A stretch of DNA of 64,000 nt from Nocardia terrae (GCF_009760405.1 NZ_WRPP01000001.1:1488001-1552000); one strand, 5' to 3'. Counted from the first letter of the stretch, positions 53,036-62,367 are shown. A program made the numbers and translations. Notes: a model not told the origin generated them from the sequence alone.

Positions 53036-53947
53036 ATGACGGGCTTCGAGAACGAGGTTGTCGTCGTTACCGGCGCCGGCGGCGGCATCGGCCGCGCGGT
53101 GGCACAGCGCTTCGCGCGCGAGCGCGCCGCGGTCGTCGTCGCCGACCTGGACAAGGATCGCGCGGTCCAGACCGTCGAGAGCATCGAGGAATTCGGCGGC
53201 GACGCCACCCCGTTCGCGGTGGACGTGGCCGACGCGCGGGCCATGGAGAGCTTCGCCGATGATGTGCACGCCGAGTTCGGCGCCCCGAAGGTGCTGGTCA
53301 ACAATGCCGGATACACCACGGCCGGACCATTTCTCGAACACACCCTCGAGGAATGGGATCGCCTGATGGGCGTGAACGTGTGGGGACTCGTCCACGGCTG
53401 CACCTACTTCGGGCGGCAGATGGTCGACTCCGGACGCGGCGGCCGCGTCATCAATGTGACCTCGGTGGCCGCCTTCACACCGATCCCGCTCAGCGCCCCC
53501 TACTGCGCGACCGAGGCCGCCGCCCAAATGCTCACCGAGGGCCTGCGATTGGAGTTCGCCGGGACCGGCGTGGGCGTCACCGCCGTGTGCCCGGCCCTGG
53601 TGCATACCGGAATCTACGAGAACGACGACGCCGACGCCGAGGACACCGCCGCGGCGGCGCGAACGTTGAGCGTCGCCGCGCTGGCCCAGCGCTATGTCGT
53701 GCACGGCCCGGAAAGCATCGCCCGCACCATCGTTCGTGTGGCCGCCCGCAATCCCGCGGTGGTGCCCACGCGCATCGAGGCCCGCGCCCTGTACCTGGCC
53801 ACCCGGGTGTCACCGGGCGGCGCACGCCTGGCGGCGCGGGTGCTCGAGCCGGAGAAGCTCACCGGCCTGCGCGCCCGCGTCACCCGCCGCGGCGTGCTGA
53901 CCCGCATCGACGACTATCTGGCCCGCAAACTCGAGCCGGGTCAGTAG
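53036..53947 (+). CDS. SDR-family protein lacking the catalytic lysine (second of the pair)
   Basis: A 303-aa SDR with [17 protein letters not shown], Ser143 (NVTSVAAF) and Tyr156, but the lysine position is Glu160 (YCATE). A single AAG to GAG change would explain it. A C-terminal extension of ~60 residues follows the catalytic core. Its 3' end overlaps the convergent Kas-like gene by 7 bp. Shares promoter palindrome and defect with its divergent partner, so the loss looks like a feature of the pair. Substrate or role unknown. Confidence 0.85.
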   Translation: MTGFENEVVVVTGAGGGIGRAVAQRFARERAAVVVADLDKDRAVQTVESIEEFGGDATPFAVDVADARAMESFADDVHAEFGAPKVLVNNAGYTTAGPFLEHTLEEWDRLMGVNVWGLVHGCTYFGRQMVDSGRGGRVINVTSVAAFTPIPLSAPYCATEAAAQMLTEGLRLEFAGTGVGVTAVCPALVHTGIYENDDADAEDTAAAARTLSVAALAQRYVVHGPESIARTIVRVAARNPAVVPTRIEARALYLATRVSPGGARLAARVLEPEKLTGLRARVTRRGVLTRIDDYLARKLEPGQ

Positions 53948-55200
53948 CGGCCGAAGAGCACCGCCGCATTGTGCCCGCCGAAGCCGAACGAATTGTTCAG
54001 CGCGAATTCGACTTCGGTGTGGCGCGGCTTGGTGTGCACCACGTCGAGATCCACCTCGGGGTCCTGATTCTCGAGGTTCAGGGTCGGGGGAATCACCTGA
54101 TCGCGCAGGGTCAGCACCGAGATGATGGCCTCGAGCGCGCCGACCGCGCCCACCGAATGCCCCAGCGCGGACTTGGGCGCGTATACGGACGGATGGCTGC
54201 CCACCGCCGCGGCAATACCCTTGGCCTCGGCCAGGTCTCCGATGCTGGTGCCGGTGGCGTGCGCGTTCACGTGATCCACCTCCGAGGCGCCGACTCCGGC
54301 GGATTCGAGGGCGCGGCGCATGGCGCGGGCACAGCCCAGACCTTCGGGATCGGGGGCGACCATGTGGTACCCGTCGGCGGTGAGACCCGCGCCGAGCAGC
54401 CGCGCCAGCGGTTTTGCCCCGCGGGCCAGCGCGTGCTCCTCGGACTCGACCAGCAGCAGCGCGGCGGCCTCGCCGAAGACGAAGCCGTCCCGGTCGCGGT
54501 CGAAGGGCCGGGACGCGCGCTCCGGCTCGTCGAGGCGGGTGCTGAGGGCGCGCGCCATGGAGAATCCGGCAATGGCAACGGGATTGATGTAGCCCTCCAC
54601 ACCGCCCGCCACGATCATGTCGGCCTCGCCGAGCACGATGGAGCGCCAGGCGTGCACCAGCGCCTCATTCCCGGACGCGCACGCCGAGACCGGCGTGACC
54701 AGGCTCGCCCGCGCCCCGAGCTCCAGCCCGACCACGCCCGAGACGCCATTGGGCATGGACATGGGCACCGCGAACGGCGACACCTTGCGATAGCCGTGAT
54801 CGCGCATCGCGTCATTGGCGTCGACGATGGTGTCCGCGCCGCCCAGCCCGGTGCCGATGCACACGCCCAGCCGATCCTTGTCGACCTCGGGGCTACCGGC
54901 GGTGGCCCACAGGCGTTTTCCCATCACATACGACATTTGCTGCACGTAACACATGCGGCGTTTCTTGATGCGGTCGAGTTCGTCGGTCGGGTCCGCCGCG
55001 AGTTTGCCGCCGATGGTGACGGGCAGCCCGAGCTTGGTGATTTCCGGATCCGTGAGCGTGCCGATGCCACTGGCTCCCGATAGCAGGCCCTGCCAGGTGC
55101 CTTCGGTATCGGGGGCGATCGAGGTGGTCATTTCCACCGCGGTTACTACCACATTGCGGAATCCGCCGTTGCGGGTTGAGAATTCTGCGAGGCTATTCAC
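53941..55200 (-). CDS. Beta-ketoacyl-ACP synthase, KasA/KasB (FabF) type
   Basis: A 419-aa condensing enzyme. The catalytic triad is Cys174 ([10 protein letters not shown]), His314 ([11 protein letters not shown]) and His348 ([11 protein letters not shown]), each three residues beyond the KasA numbering as I recall it. The start is GTG 55200 because homology begins at [13 protein letters not shown] and AAGGAT lies upstream; the frame continues to 55455 without homology. KasA/B extend meromycolate or long fatty acyl-ACP chains in FAS-II. It stands away from a canonical fabD-acpM-kas operon, so it is probably an accessory copy. Confidence 0.9.
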   Translation of the reverse strand: MNSLAEFSTRNGGFRNVVVTAVEMTTSIAPDTEGTWQGLLSGASGIGTLTDPEITKLGLPVTIGGKLAADPTDELDRIKKRRMCYVQQMSYVMGKRLWATAGSPEVDKDRLGVCIGTGLGGADTIVDANDAMRDHGYRKVSPFAVPMSMPNGVSGVVGLELGARASLVTPVSACASGNEALVHAWRSIVLGEADMIVAGGVEGYINPVAIAGFSMARALSTRLDEPERASRPFDRDRDGFVFGEAAALLLVESEEHALARGAKPLARLLGAGLTADGYHMVAPDPEGLGCARAMRRALESAGVGASEVDHVNAHATGTSIGDLAEAKGIAAAVGSHPSVYAPKSALGHSVGAVGALEAIISVLTLRDQVIPPTLNLENQDPEVDLDVVHTKPRHTEVEFALNNSFGFGGHNAAVLFGRY

Positions 55201-55295
55201 TTTTCGTATCCTTTTCGACCAATTTTCATGTCCTGCAGAGAGTTCACGAGCGCTTGCGAGGCTAGCCCGAGAAGCACGGCGGGGCAGGGCGACAC

Positions 55296-55517
55296 TCAGA
55301 TGCGTGCCGCCAAACCCTTGATGCCCAAGGACGGAAAGGGTTTGACGAACGGAATCCTGGAGAATGTGCCATTGAGTTGCAGGGCATCCCAGACCTTGTG
55401 CGCCAGGAACGGGAATTCGCGGTCGTACGGAAAAGCCGCCTCCGGCAAGTACCACGTTGTCCAGCCGCGCAGAACCGCTGCCGCGATGCCCGCGGCGATC
55501 GCGATCCCTGAATTGTC
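55296..55517 (-). pseudogene. 74-codon coding-like frame without a start, upstream of the Kas gene
   Basis: Between the promoter palindromes and the Kas gene lies an open frame on the Kas strand with protein-like composition: [19 protein letters not shown], then [18 protein letters not shown], then [16 protein letters not shown], ending at TGA 55298-55296. Aromatic and proline-rich order looks like the C-terminus of a real protein. No ATG or GTG exists in frame and a TGA at 55520 closes it upstream, exactly inside the TGTCT palindrome. I read it as a truncated gene; an unusual start or a frameshift is possible. Family not recognised. The rest of 55201-55601 holds only regulatory sequence. Confidence 0.5.
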
Positions 55518-55576
55518 TCAGACAGAATCGGGTCCGGGGCCTTTCGTGCCAAGGTCGGGTACATTGTCTCAGACGG
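55513..55576. promoter_or_regulatory. Two TGTCT-type palindromes upstream of the SDR at 55602
   Basis: TTGTC-TCA-GACAG (55513-55525) and TTGTC-TCA-GACGG (55564-55576), 51 bp apart, about five helical turns, allowing two repressor dimers on one face. They lie between the SDR (+) and the Kas-side genes (-). Confidence 0.65.
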
Positions 55577-55601
55577 AAATTCGAGCGAGGAGAACGACCG
55601 C

Positions 55602-56582
55602 ATGACCGAGGCGCTGCCCGACCGGCCCACGGTGGCGAACCCGCCGCTGTTCGCCCGCCGCTGGACCACCGACGACATCCCGGACCAGACCGGCAAGACC
55701 GCCATCGTCACCGGAGCCAACAGCGGACTCGGCCTGCGCACCGCGGAAGCCCTGGCCGCCAAGGGCGCTCACGTGATGATGGCCTGCCGCAACGAGATCA
55801 AGGCCGCCGCCGCGCTCGAGCAGGTCAGCGCCGGCGCCGCCGGCCCCAAACCCGAAGTGCTGCCGCTGGATCTGGCCGACCTGACCTCCATCCGCCGCGC
55901 CGCCGACCACCTCGATGTGCGTGGCACCCCGATCGACATCCTGGTCAACAACGCGGGCGTGATGGCGCTGCCGCGGAACCAGCGCACCGCCGACGGTTTC
56001 GACGCCCAGTTCGGCACCAACCACCTGGGCCACTACGCCTTGACCGGACTCCTGCTACCCGTGCTGCTGCGCGCCCCCGAGCCGCGCGTGGTCACGGTGT
56101 CCTCGATCGCCGCCTGGGGCGGGCTGATCAACTGGCTCGACCCGAATTGGCGTGTCGTGTATGTGCGCTGGCTGGCCTACAGCCAATCCAAGCTCGCCAA
56201 CCTGCTGTTCACCGCCGAACTCCAGCGCCGCGCGACCGCCGCCGGTACCCGGCTCACCGCGGTCGCCGCCCATCCGGGCTTGTCGGCCACCAACCTCTAC
56301 GACTCCGATGCCGAACAGGGTGTCGGCGGCCGCCTCGCGGCACTGCAGCAGCGCCTGCTGTTCTCCCTCGCCCAATCCGATACCCTGGGCGCGCTGCCGC
56401 AGCTCTACGCCGCCACCACCCCGAACCTCGCCGGAAACTCCTATGTCGGACCGGCTTTCGAGGCTTTCGGCTATCCGCGGCGCACCTTGCGCAACCCGAT
56501 CGCCTACAGCCGCTTCGAGGCTCGGCGCCTGTGGGAGCTCAGCGCGAAACTCACCGGCATCGACTACGAGTGGCACGGCTAG
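55602..56582 (+). CDS. SDR-family oxidoreductase (retinol-dehydrogenase-like)
   Basis: A 326-aa SDR with complete active site: TGANSGLG for cofactor, NNAG, Ser in [10 protein letters not shown], and Tyr193-x3-Lys197 (YSQSK). The long C-terminal region is typical of the retinol-dehydrogenase/protochlorophyllide-reductase-like group. GAGGAG about 8 nt before ATG. It lies just downstream of two TGTCT palindromes and is the most regular member of the putative regulon. Substrate probably a lipid-like alcohol or ketone (inference). Confidence 0.88.
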   Translation: MTEALPDRPTVANPPLFARRWTTDDIPDQTGKTAIVTGANSGLGLRTAEALAAKGAHVMMACRNEIKAAAALEQVSAGAAGPKPEVLPLDLADLTSIRRAADHLDVRGTPIDILVNNAGVMALPRNQRTADGFDAQFGTNHLGHYALTGLLLPVLLRAPEPRVVTVSSIAAWGGLINWLDPNWRVVYVRWLAYSQSKLANLLFTAELQRRATAAGTRLTAVAAHPGLSATNLYDSDAEQGVGGRLAALQQRLLFSLAQSDTLGALPQLYAATTPNLAGNSYVGPAFEAFGYPRRTLRNPIAYSRFEARRLWELSAKLTGIDYEWHG

Positions 56583-56832
56583 CCGAGCTCCGCACGCGCT
56601 ACGCGGCGAGCGAAAGACTCGGCAGGGGAATGGTTCCCAGTCGCTCGGCGGAGTGCAGGTCGGCCCGGCTGTCGGCCGCGGGGGAGGGGCGCCTGACCTG
56701 GGGCCGCCGCAGGGAGGCGAACCGCTCACCGGCTGTCCGGTGGTGCCGGTGGGCGGATAGCCCGGATCGCTCGCCGTCCGTTCGTTCTCCTGGCAGACTG
56801 CAACGCGGCGGCAAACAGTGGGGTGTGTGGCG

Positions 56833-58269
56833 ATGGTGGATATCGATTCTGTCGAAACCGGCAAGGTGATCCGGTTTCCCGGGCGAACTCGGGCCGAGAC
56901 CGGAATGCCGCCGACCACCCGCCTCGGGCGCGACGCGAAGCTCGCCGCGGTGCCCGTCGCCTATGCCGGACGCTGGGTGGCCGGGCGCGGGCGGCGGCTC
57001 ATGGGCCGCTCCGCCGCCGAGGTCGAACTCGATATCCAGCTGCGCACCGCCGAGCACCTCGTCGACGTACTGGGCGAATTGCGTGGGTGCGTGGCCAAAC
57101 TCGGGCAGCTGGCCGGACTGTTCCGGTCGGCCATACCGCTCGAATTCGCCGACACGGCCGGTCAGGTCCTGAGCCGGTTGCAGGATTCGGCCCCGCCCAT
57201 GATGCCGGCGCTGGTCCACCAGGCCCTCGAGCGGAGCTTCGGACCACAGTGGCGGACGCTGTTCCTGGAATTCCAGGAGCGTCCGGCCGCGGCGGCCTCC
57301 CTGGGCCAGGTGCACCGCGCGGTATGGCACGACGGCCGGCCGGTCGCGGTGAAGGTGATGTATCCGGGAGCGCGCGAGGCGGTCGCCGCGGATCTGCGGC
57401 AGTTGCGAAGCGTGTCCGGCGTGCTGGGCGTGCTCATGCCGGGCGCGGATGTGGACGCGTTGATCGCCATGGTGTGCGCCATGGTCGGCGATGAACTGGA
57501 CTACCGCCGCGAAGCCCACTACCAGCAGCGTTGCGCCGACGCCTTCGCCGAGGATCCGGACTTCCTGGTGCCCGCGGTGATCGAGGTGGCCGACGAGGTG
57601 CTCATCAGCGACTGGGTCGAGGGCCGGCCGCTGACCCGGCTCGTCGATTCGGGGGAGCGGGAGGAGATCAGCCGGGTCGGCCGCCAGGTGTTCCGGATGC
57701 TCGAGGTGATGGGCCGACGCTGCGACGTGCTCTACGCCGACGCGCATCCGGGCAACTTCTTCGTACTGCCCGACGGCCGCATCGCCGCGGTCGACTTCGG
57801 CGCGTGCGACAGCTACCCGGAGGACTTCATCACCCTGCTCATCGAGATCGGCGACGCGGTCTTCCACGGCACCCCGGCCGACCTCGAGGCCACGCTGCGC
57901 CGATACGGATTCGTCGCGGCCGGAAAGGAATTCGATGTCGAGGAGCTGATCCGGATCATCGAGCCGTTCAAGGAGATCCCGCTACAGCCCGACTTCCGGA
58001 TGAGCAACACCTGGCTGCGCGAACAGGTCACCGCCATCGCCGAGATCCGCCTGTCGAATGTGTTCCGGCAGATGACATTGCCGCCGCACCTCACCGCCTT
58101 CGCCCGAAAGGTCGCGACCTGCATCGGCCTGCTGTGCCTGTTCGAGACCGAGCACATGTCCAAGGAACTGCTGGCGTTCTGGCCGGAAGTGGCGGCGGCG
58201 CTGTGGCGGAACGAACGCCCGGTCGAATCCGGTTCCTGCCGGATAACCAGAACCGGTACGCGGTTGTGA
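56833..58269 (+). CDS. ABC1/UbiB family atypical kinase (second copy)
   Basis: A 478-aa paralogue of the UbiB protein at 44476, with the same blocks: MGRSAAEVELDIQLRTAEH, KLGQLAGL, the Ala-rich AAAASLGQVHRA, VAVKVMYPGA, ADAHPGNFFVLPDGR and AAVDFGAC. The usual CDPHPGN is ADAHPGN here (first Asp position shifted to Ala-Asp-Ala), a mild change. ATG 56833 is preferred over GTG 56818. The gap 56583-56832 shows no convincing gene. Two copies in 14 kb suggest an old duplication around the lipid/redox genes. Confidence 0.88.
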   Translation: MVDIDSVETGKVIRFPGRTRAETGMPPTTRLGRDAKLAAVPVAYAGRWVAGRGRRLMGRSAAEVELDIQLRTAEHLVDVLGELRGCVAKLGQLAGLFRSAIPLEFADTAGQVLSRLQDSAPPMMPALVHQALERSFGPQWRTLFLEFQERPAAAASLGQVHRAVWHDGRPVAVKVMYPGAREAVAADLRQLRSVSGVLGVLMPGADVDALIAMVCAMVGDELDYRREAHYQQRCADAFAEDPDFLVPAVIEVADEVLISDWVEGRPLTRLVDSGEREEISRVGRQVFRMLEVMGRRCDVLYADAHPGNFFVLPDGRIAAVDFGACDSYPEDFITLLIEIGDAVFHGTPADLEATLRRYGFVAAGKEFDVEELIRIIEPFKEIPLQPDFRMSNTWLREQVTAIAEIRLSNVFRQMTLPPHLTAFARKVATCIGLLCLFETEHMSKELLAFWPEVAAALWRNERPVESGSCRITRTGTRL

Positions 58270-58400
58270 TGCGACCGACAAATTCCACTCCGACGGCGTT
58301 ACTGCCCGAGTCTGTGAGTTGCTCCATAACCGATTGCTTCGTTGTGCGGCAACCTGTTTGATCGGCAACTGTTTGCTTTTCATGTCATGAGAGGGGGGTC

Positions 58401-59120
58401 ATGGCTCACCGCCGTACCACCAAGCTGATCAACCGCACCGTTGCCGCCGGAGCGCTGCCGGTAGCCGTCGCCGTCATGTGCGCGGGTGTCGCCTCGGCGG
58501 CCCCGACCGAACCGGTCACCGCCGCACGCACCATGACGATCGAGGGCCACGCCGTCACCCTCGTCGACGATCACACCCTGACCATCGACGGTCACACCCT
58601 CGCGATCGATTCCCAGTACGCCGTCACCATGGACGGCCACCCGGTGACCTTCCGGGCCGCCGATGTGTCGTGGCCGGTGGCCGCCGCGGTCGACGCCCAG
58701 GGCCCGGACGCGGGCAAGATCGGAACCGGCGCGCTGGCCGGTGCGGGCATCGGTGGGGCGGTGGCCGGGATTCCGGCCGCGGTTCTCGGCGCGATCCCGG
58801 GCGGCGTGGTCGGTGGCGTGGTCGGCGCGGGCGCGGGCTTCCTGGTCGGCATCGGGGCGGTGGCCGCGGGCGTGTTCATCAGCTCCATGGCCGGCTGCCT
58901 GACCGGCTGCGTCATCGACGCCCCGATCTTCCTCGCCGGTCTCGCGGCCGAAGCCGCGACCGCCGCGCCCGCCATCGCGATCGGCGCGGTGATCGGTGTC
59001 GCCATCGGCGCGGCGATCGGCGCGGGCCTGGTCGGCCTCCCCGCCGCGGGCGTGGGTGCCCTGGTGGGCGCGGGCATCGGCGCCGGAGTCGGCGCCGCCG
59101 CGCCGCAAGCGATTCCCTGA
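58401..59120 (+). CDS. Secreted or membrane glycine-zipper protein
   Basis: A 239-aa protein with a signal peptide (residues 1-33, ending ASA). A beta-like segment with repeated TLTIDGHTLAID and TMDGHPVTF follows. From about residue 105 to the end it is almost entirely Gly/Ala/Val/Ile in GxxxG steps (GTGALAGAGIGGAVAG and similar), forming several glycine-zipper helices, with one Cys pair in AGCLTGCVID. Such regions insert in or associate with membranes and can oligomerise. No specific family or function is claimed. Confidence 0.82.
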   Translation: MAHRRTTKLINRTVAAGALPVAVAVMCAGVASAAPTEPVTAARTMTIEGHAVTLVDDHTLTIDGHTLAIDSQYAVTMDGHPVTFRAADVSWPVAAAVDAQGPDAGKIGTGALAGAGIGGAVAGIPAAVLGAIPGGVVGGVVGAGAGFLVGIGAVAAGVFISSMAGCLTGCVIDAPIFLAGLAAEAATAAPAIAIGAVIGVAIGAAIGAGLVGLPAAGVGALVGAGIGAGVGAAAPQAIP

Positions 59121-59160
59121 TCGACCGCTTCAGTCGCGGCCCCTCACACCTTCGGGCATT

Positions 59161-59173
59161 TTGTCTGGGACAG
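59161..59173. promoter_or_regulatory. TGTCT-type palindrome between convergent genes
   Basis: TTGTC-TGG-GACAG, a full copy of the motif, lying between the stop of the glycine-zipper gene and the stop of the glyoxalase gene rather than at a promoter. It may be a relic or a decoy site. Confidence 0.4.
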
Positions 59174-59230
59174 CAACCGCAAGGTCTGGTGTTCCCTTGT
59201 GGCGGAACGCATCCTGCCCGCCGGGGGCGC

Positions 59231-59635
59231 TCAGGACGGGTAGACGGCGATCTCGATGAGGTTGCCGTCGAGGTCGCGGCAATAGTGCGACACCATCTCG
59301 CCGAGTGCGCCCACCTTCACCACGGGGCCTTCGAGGATCGTGACTCCGCACGCGGCCAGATGCTCGGCGACCTCTTCGGGAGAGGCGGTGGTGATGAAGC
59401 AGAGGTCCTGCGCCCCAGCGGCTTCGGTGGCACCGGTGGTCCACGCGGGATCGGTCTCCAGGGCTCCGACAGGGCGCAGATTGATCTTCTGATTGCCGAA
59501 TCGGAGCGCGGTGCGCCCGGCCGGGCCGAACTTCTCGACGGTCATGCCGAGGACTCGGGCATACCAGTCGGCCGTGGCCGGGACATCGTGACAGTTGATC
59601 ACCACATGATCGAAACGCTCTACGGAGAAGCCCAT
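59231..59635 (-). CDS. Glyoxalase/VOC-family protein
   Basis: A 134-aa single-domain VOC protein: FDHVVINCHDVPATADWYARVLGM at the start, LRFGNQKINLRP in the middle, and SHYCRDLDGNLIEIAVY at the end, supplying the usual His and Glu metal ligands. Members include glyoxalases, dioxygenases and resistance proteins. ATG 59635 is preferred on homology. It lies 40 bp downstream of the DinB-like gene on the same strand. Confidence 0.87.
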   Translation of the reverse strand: MGFSVERFDHVVINCHDVPATADWYARVLGMTVEKFGPAGRTALRFGNQKINLRPVGALETDPAWTTGATEAAGAQDLCFITTASPEEVAEHLAACGVTILEGPVVKVGALGEMVSHYCRDLDGNLIEIAVYPS

Positions 59636-59675
59636 TTCGGCATTCTCCGCCCGGTCATGTGCAAGATCAACAACC

Positions 59676-60188
59676 TCACCGCCGGCGCAGGAGCACCCCG
59701 CGAACGAAGGCGGCCTGGCCCGCATGCTGGATGTCGTCGTCGATGACGCTGATCAGGCGGACACCGAGGGTGACCGGCGGATCCCAGCGGGTGTCCACGA
59801 TGCGGGGCAGGTCGGCGTCGACCAGTGCGGAAACATACTCGACCGACTGGGCGTGCACGGCGTCGAAGTAGCCCAGCAACAGTTCGGCCGGAACACCGTT
59901 CAGCGCGGCCACATCCGCGGCGGTGTGGCCATATCCGGTCGCGGCGTCGTCGAGGGGCAGCTCGAAGCGCTTGGCCCAGCCCTGGGCCGTCCACACCTGT
60001 TCGAGGCCCGCCACCTCCGCGACATGATCGTCCTGCACTCGGGTCAGATGCCAGATGAGCCAGGCGATCGAGTTGGCGCCCTCGTCCAACCGCACGCCCA
60101 GCTCCTGCGTCGTCAGCCCGGCCACCGCGCCGTGGACGTTCTCCTTGATCCGACCGAATGCGTCCACCAGCAAGTCAGCGCTCGTCAT
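59676..60188 (-). CDS. DinB/DUF664 family protein (mycothiol-transferase-like)
   Basis: A 170-aa four-helix-bundle protein of the DinB superfamily, which includes mycothiol- and bacillithiol-dependent transferases. Putative metal histidines are in LIWHLTRVQDDH and DDDIQHAGQAAFVRG. The start at 60188 has GGAGG very close to the ATG, which is tighter than usual. In mycothiol-making actinomycetes such proteins commonly detoxify electrophiles; together with the neighbouring glyoxalase it may form a small detoxification unit (inference). Confidence 0.83.
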   Translation of the reverse strand: MTSADLLVDAFGRIKENVHGAVAGLTTQELGVRLDEGANSIAWLIWHLTRVQDDHVAEVAGLEQVWTAQGWAKRFELPLDDAATGYGHTAADVAALNGVPAELLLGYFDAVHAQSVEYVSALVDADLPRIVDTRWDPPVTLGVRLISVIDDDIQHAGQAAFVRGVLLRRR

Positions 60189-60345
60189 GCCTCCATCCAA
60201 GCACCCGGCACCGACACGTATTCCCGGATCATCCGCGACACAACTCCCGGTTGTGGCTCGCCGGGCGATCGGTTGTTTGATCCCGCCACCGAGATTTTGC
60301 TTCGATCTCGCGGACGAACGGCGACGAGGTGCGAGGCGGGCGAGT

Positions 60346-61596
60346 ATGGCGGACAGGCGGTCATTGGGACGCGGATTCGCGTGGTTGTGGACCGCGTTCG
60401 CGGTGAGCACGGCGGGCACCTGGCTGGCCTTCGACGCCGTCCCGCTGATCGCGGTGCTGGTCCTGCACGTGGGCCCGGAACAGGTGTCGCTGCTGGCCGC
60501 CGCCGGGCTGGCGGTGGGTGCGGCGCTCGCGGTGCCGCTGGGGCCGTGGATGGAGTTCCGGCGCAAGCGGCCGGTACTGATCGCCACCGACATGGCACGA
60601 TTCGCGGTGGTGCTCAGCGTGCCGTTGACCTTCGCCATGGGGGTGCTGAGTTTCGCGCAGCTGCTGGTGGTGTCGGTAGTTGTCGCGGCTGCGGACATCG
60701 CGTTCAAGGCAGCCTCCGGCGCGTATTTGAAAACCCTTGTGGCTAAGGAGGATCTGCTCACCGCGAACGGCCGGTTCGAATCGACCATGTGGACCGCGTC
60801 CGTGCTCGGCCCGCCCCTCGGAGGCGCGGCCATCGGAATCTTCGGACCGGTGGTGACCGTCGCGGCGAACGCGGTCAGTTTCCTGTTGTCGGCGTTGGGG
60901 ATTCGCGCGATCGGCGGCGGTGAGGCACGGCCCGAGCAGCGATCGTCCGGAGGATTCCGCAAGGGCGAGTTGATCGAAGGCTGGCGCTACATCCTGTCCC
61001 ACCCGTCGCTGCGGCCACTGTTCTTCAATACGGTCCTGGTGAACTCGCTGATCATGGCGACCGCACCGCTGCTGGCCATCATCATGCTGCGCGAACTCGG
61101 TTTCGCGCCTTGGCAATACGGCTTCGCCTTCGGCCTGCCGTGCCTCGGCGGGCTGATCGGCTCCCGGCTGGCCAGGCCGCTGGCCGACCGATTCGGTCAG
61201 CGCACAGTGCTCCTGACGGCCGGAATCCTGCGGTGCTGCTGGTCCTTCGCGCTGTCGTTCATCGGTACCGGCCTGGGCGGTCTGCTGCTGGTCATCGTGG
61301 TGGAGTTCGGCCTCATCACGTCCTGTGGCATCTTCAACCCGATCCACGCCACCTTCCGCCTGCAGAACACCCCGTCCGACCGCACCACGCGGGTGCTCTC
61401 CGCTTGGTCGATCACCAGCAATGCGAGCACGGCGGCAATGACGGCGGTATGGGGCCTGCTCGCGGCATTCACCAGCCCGCGCCTGGCGATCGGTCTGGCG
61501 GGGCTGCTCATCCTCGCGACCGCTCTTCTGTTGCGACCCAACAGATTCCCCGCTCCCGTATCCATCGAGCCGGTCCCCGCCGCGAATCCGGGCTGA
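60346..61596 (+). CDS. MFS transporter (MFS_3/enterobactin-exporter-like)
   Basis: A 416-aa 12-helix exporter. N-terminus FAWLWTAFAVSTAGTWLAFDAVPLIA and loop PWMEFRRKRPVLIATD resemble the MFS_3 group of drug and siderophore exporters; a central soluble loop (~195-215) separates the halves. ATG 60346 lies about 10 nt after GAGG. No regulator adjoins. Substrate unknown; export of the peptide made by the NRPS 50 kb away cannot be inferred from position. Confidence 0.85.
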   Translation: MADRRSLGRGFAWLWTAFAVSTAGTWLAFDAVPLIAVLVLHVGPEQVSLLAAAGLAVGAALAVPLGPWMEFRRKRPVLIATDMARFAVVLSVPLTFAMGVLSFAQLLVVSVVVAAADIAFKAASGAYLKTLVAKEDLLTANGRFESTMWTASVLGPPLGGAAIGIFGPVVTVAANAVSFLLSALGIRAIGGGEARPEQRSSGGFRKGELIEGWRYILSHPSLRPLFFNTVLVNSLIMATAPLLAIIMLRELGFAPWQYGFAFGLPCLGGLIGSRLARPLADRFGQRTVLLTAGILRCCWSFALSFIGTGLGGLLLVIVVEFGLITSCGIFNPIHATFRLQNTPSDRTTRVLSAWSITSNASTAAMTAVWGLLAAFTSPRLAIGLAGLLILATALLLRPNRFPAPVSIEPVPAANPG

Positions 61597-61649
61597 TCTC
61601 AGGGAAAGACCTGATGTGGAGCCCGGCCCGCAGTGGTTGCGTTGAGAGT

Positions 61650-62102
61650 ATGACCGCCACCACCACGCCACCCACCGTTCCCGGCTACGTCAACGTCATA
61701 GTAAAAGCCCTGCTCCGCTCCCCATTTCACCGCATCATGAGCAAGCGCACCATGCTGCTCACCTTCACCGGCCGCAAAACCGGCAACCGCTACACCGCGG
61801 TAGTCCGCTACTTCCCCGAAGGCGACACCCTCACCTGCTACACGGACAGCAAGTGGTGGAAGAATCTGCGCGGGGGAGCGCCGGTGGAGATGCTCATCGC
61901 CGGCCGAACCGTCACCGGCCTCGCCACCCCGATCACGGACCGCACGGCTGTCGCCGCGAGCCTGGGGGCATTCCTAACCGAAATGCCCGGAGATTCAAAG
62001 TATTACGGAGTTCGCAACCGAGACGACGGGCTCCCGGACCCCGATGACATCATTGCTGCCGCGCATTACACAACCATGGTACGTATTCAGCTCACAAACT
62101 GA
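61650..62102 (+). CDS. Deazaflavin (F420)-dependent nitroreductase family protein (Ddn-like)
   Basis: A 150-aa split-barrel protein of the DUF385/Ddn family: LLTFTGRKTGNRYTAVVRYF, then KWWKNLRGGAPVEMLIAGR, and YYGVRNRDDGLPDPDDI. Lys/Arg residues of the WWKNLR segment match the F420 phosphate-binding part. Ddn-type enzymes reduce quinones and activate nitroimidazoles. ATG 61650 is supported by homology; the longer frame upstream is base bias. Its 3' end overlaps the convergent YggT gene by 11 bp. Confidence 0.87.
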   Translation: MTATTTPPTVPGYVNVIVKALLRSPFHRIMSKRTMLLTFTGRKTGNRYTAVVRYFPEGDTLTCYTDSKWWKNLRGGAPVEMLIAGRTVTGLATPITDRTAVAASLGAFLTEMPGDSKYYGVRNRDDGLPDPDDIIAAAHYTTMVRIQLTN

Positions 62103-62367
62103 CCGCCACCTCCCGCAAGATCAACACAGCGATGAACACCACCGTGAATGCAAGATCAATCTGAATCCCCCCGACCCGAATCGGCTTGAGCACCCGCCGA
62201 ACGGGCGCGATCACCGGCTCGGTCATCCGATGCACGATTTCCCGAGGCCGCCGAATCCCCTGCGGGTTATCGCTCAAGGTCATGATCCAATCCAGCACCA
62301 GCCGAGCGATCAGCACCAACATGAACAAGGTCAGGACCAGCCCGATCAGGCTCCCGACAACCGACAT
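62092..62367 (-). CDS. YggT-family membrane protein
   Basis: A 91-aa protein with two hydrophobic helices (residues ~5-27 and ~70-88) around the family core HRMTEPVIAPVRRVLKP and a conserved Asp-Leu-Ala before helix 2. YggT/YlmG proteins are linked to cell division or membrane organisation and usually sit near ftsZ; this copy is isolated. AAGGAG 6 nt before ATG 62367. Confidence 0.85.
   Translation of the reverse strand: MSVVGSLIGLVLTLFMLVLIARLVLDWIMTLSDNPQGIRRPREIVHRMTEPVIAPVRRVLKPIRVGGIQIDLAFTVVFIAVLILREVAVSL

Noticed and set aside
56583..56832. A possible minus-strand gene ending near 56599
   Set aside because: The translation is low-complexity, extends as an antisense shadow of the UbiB gene and lacks a start or ribosome site.
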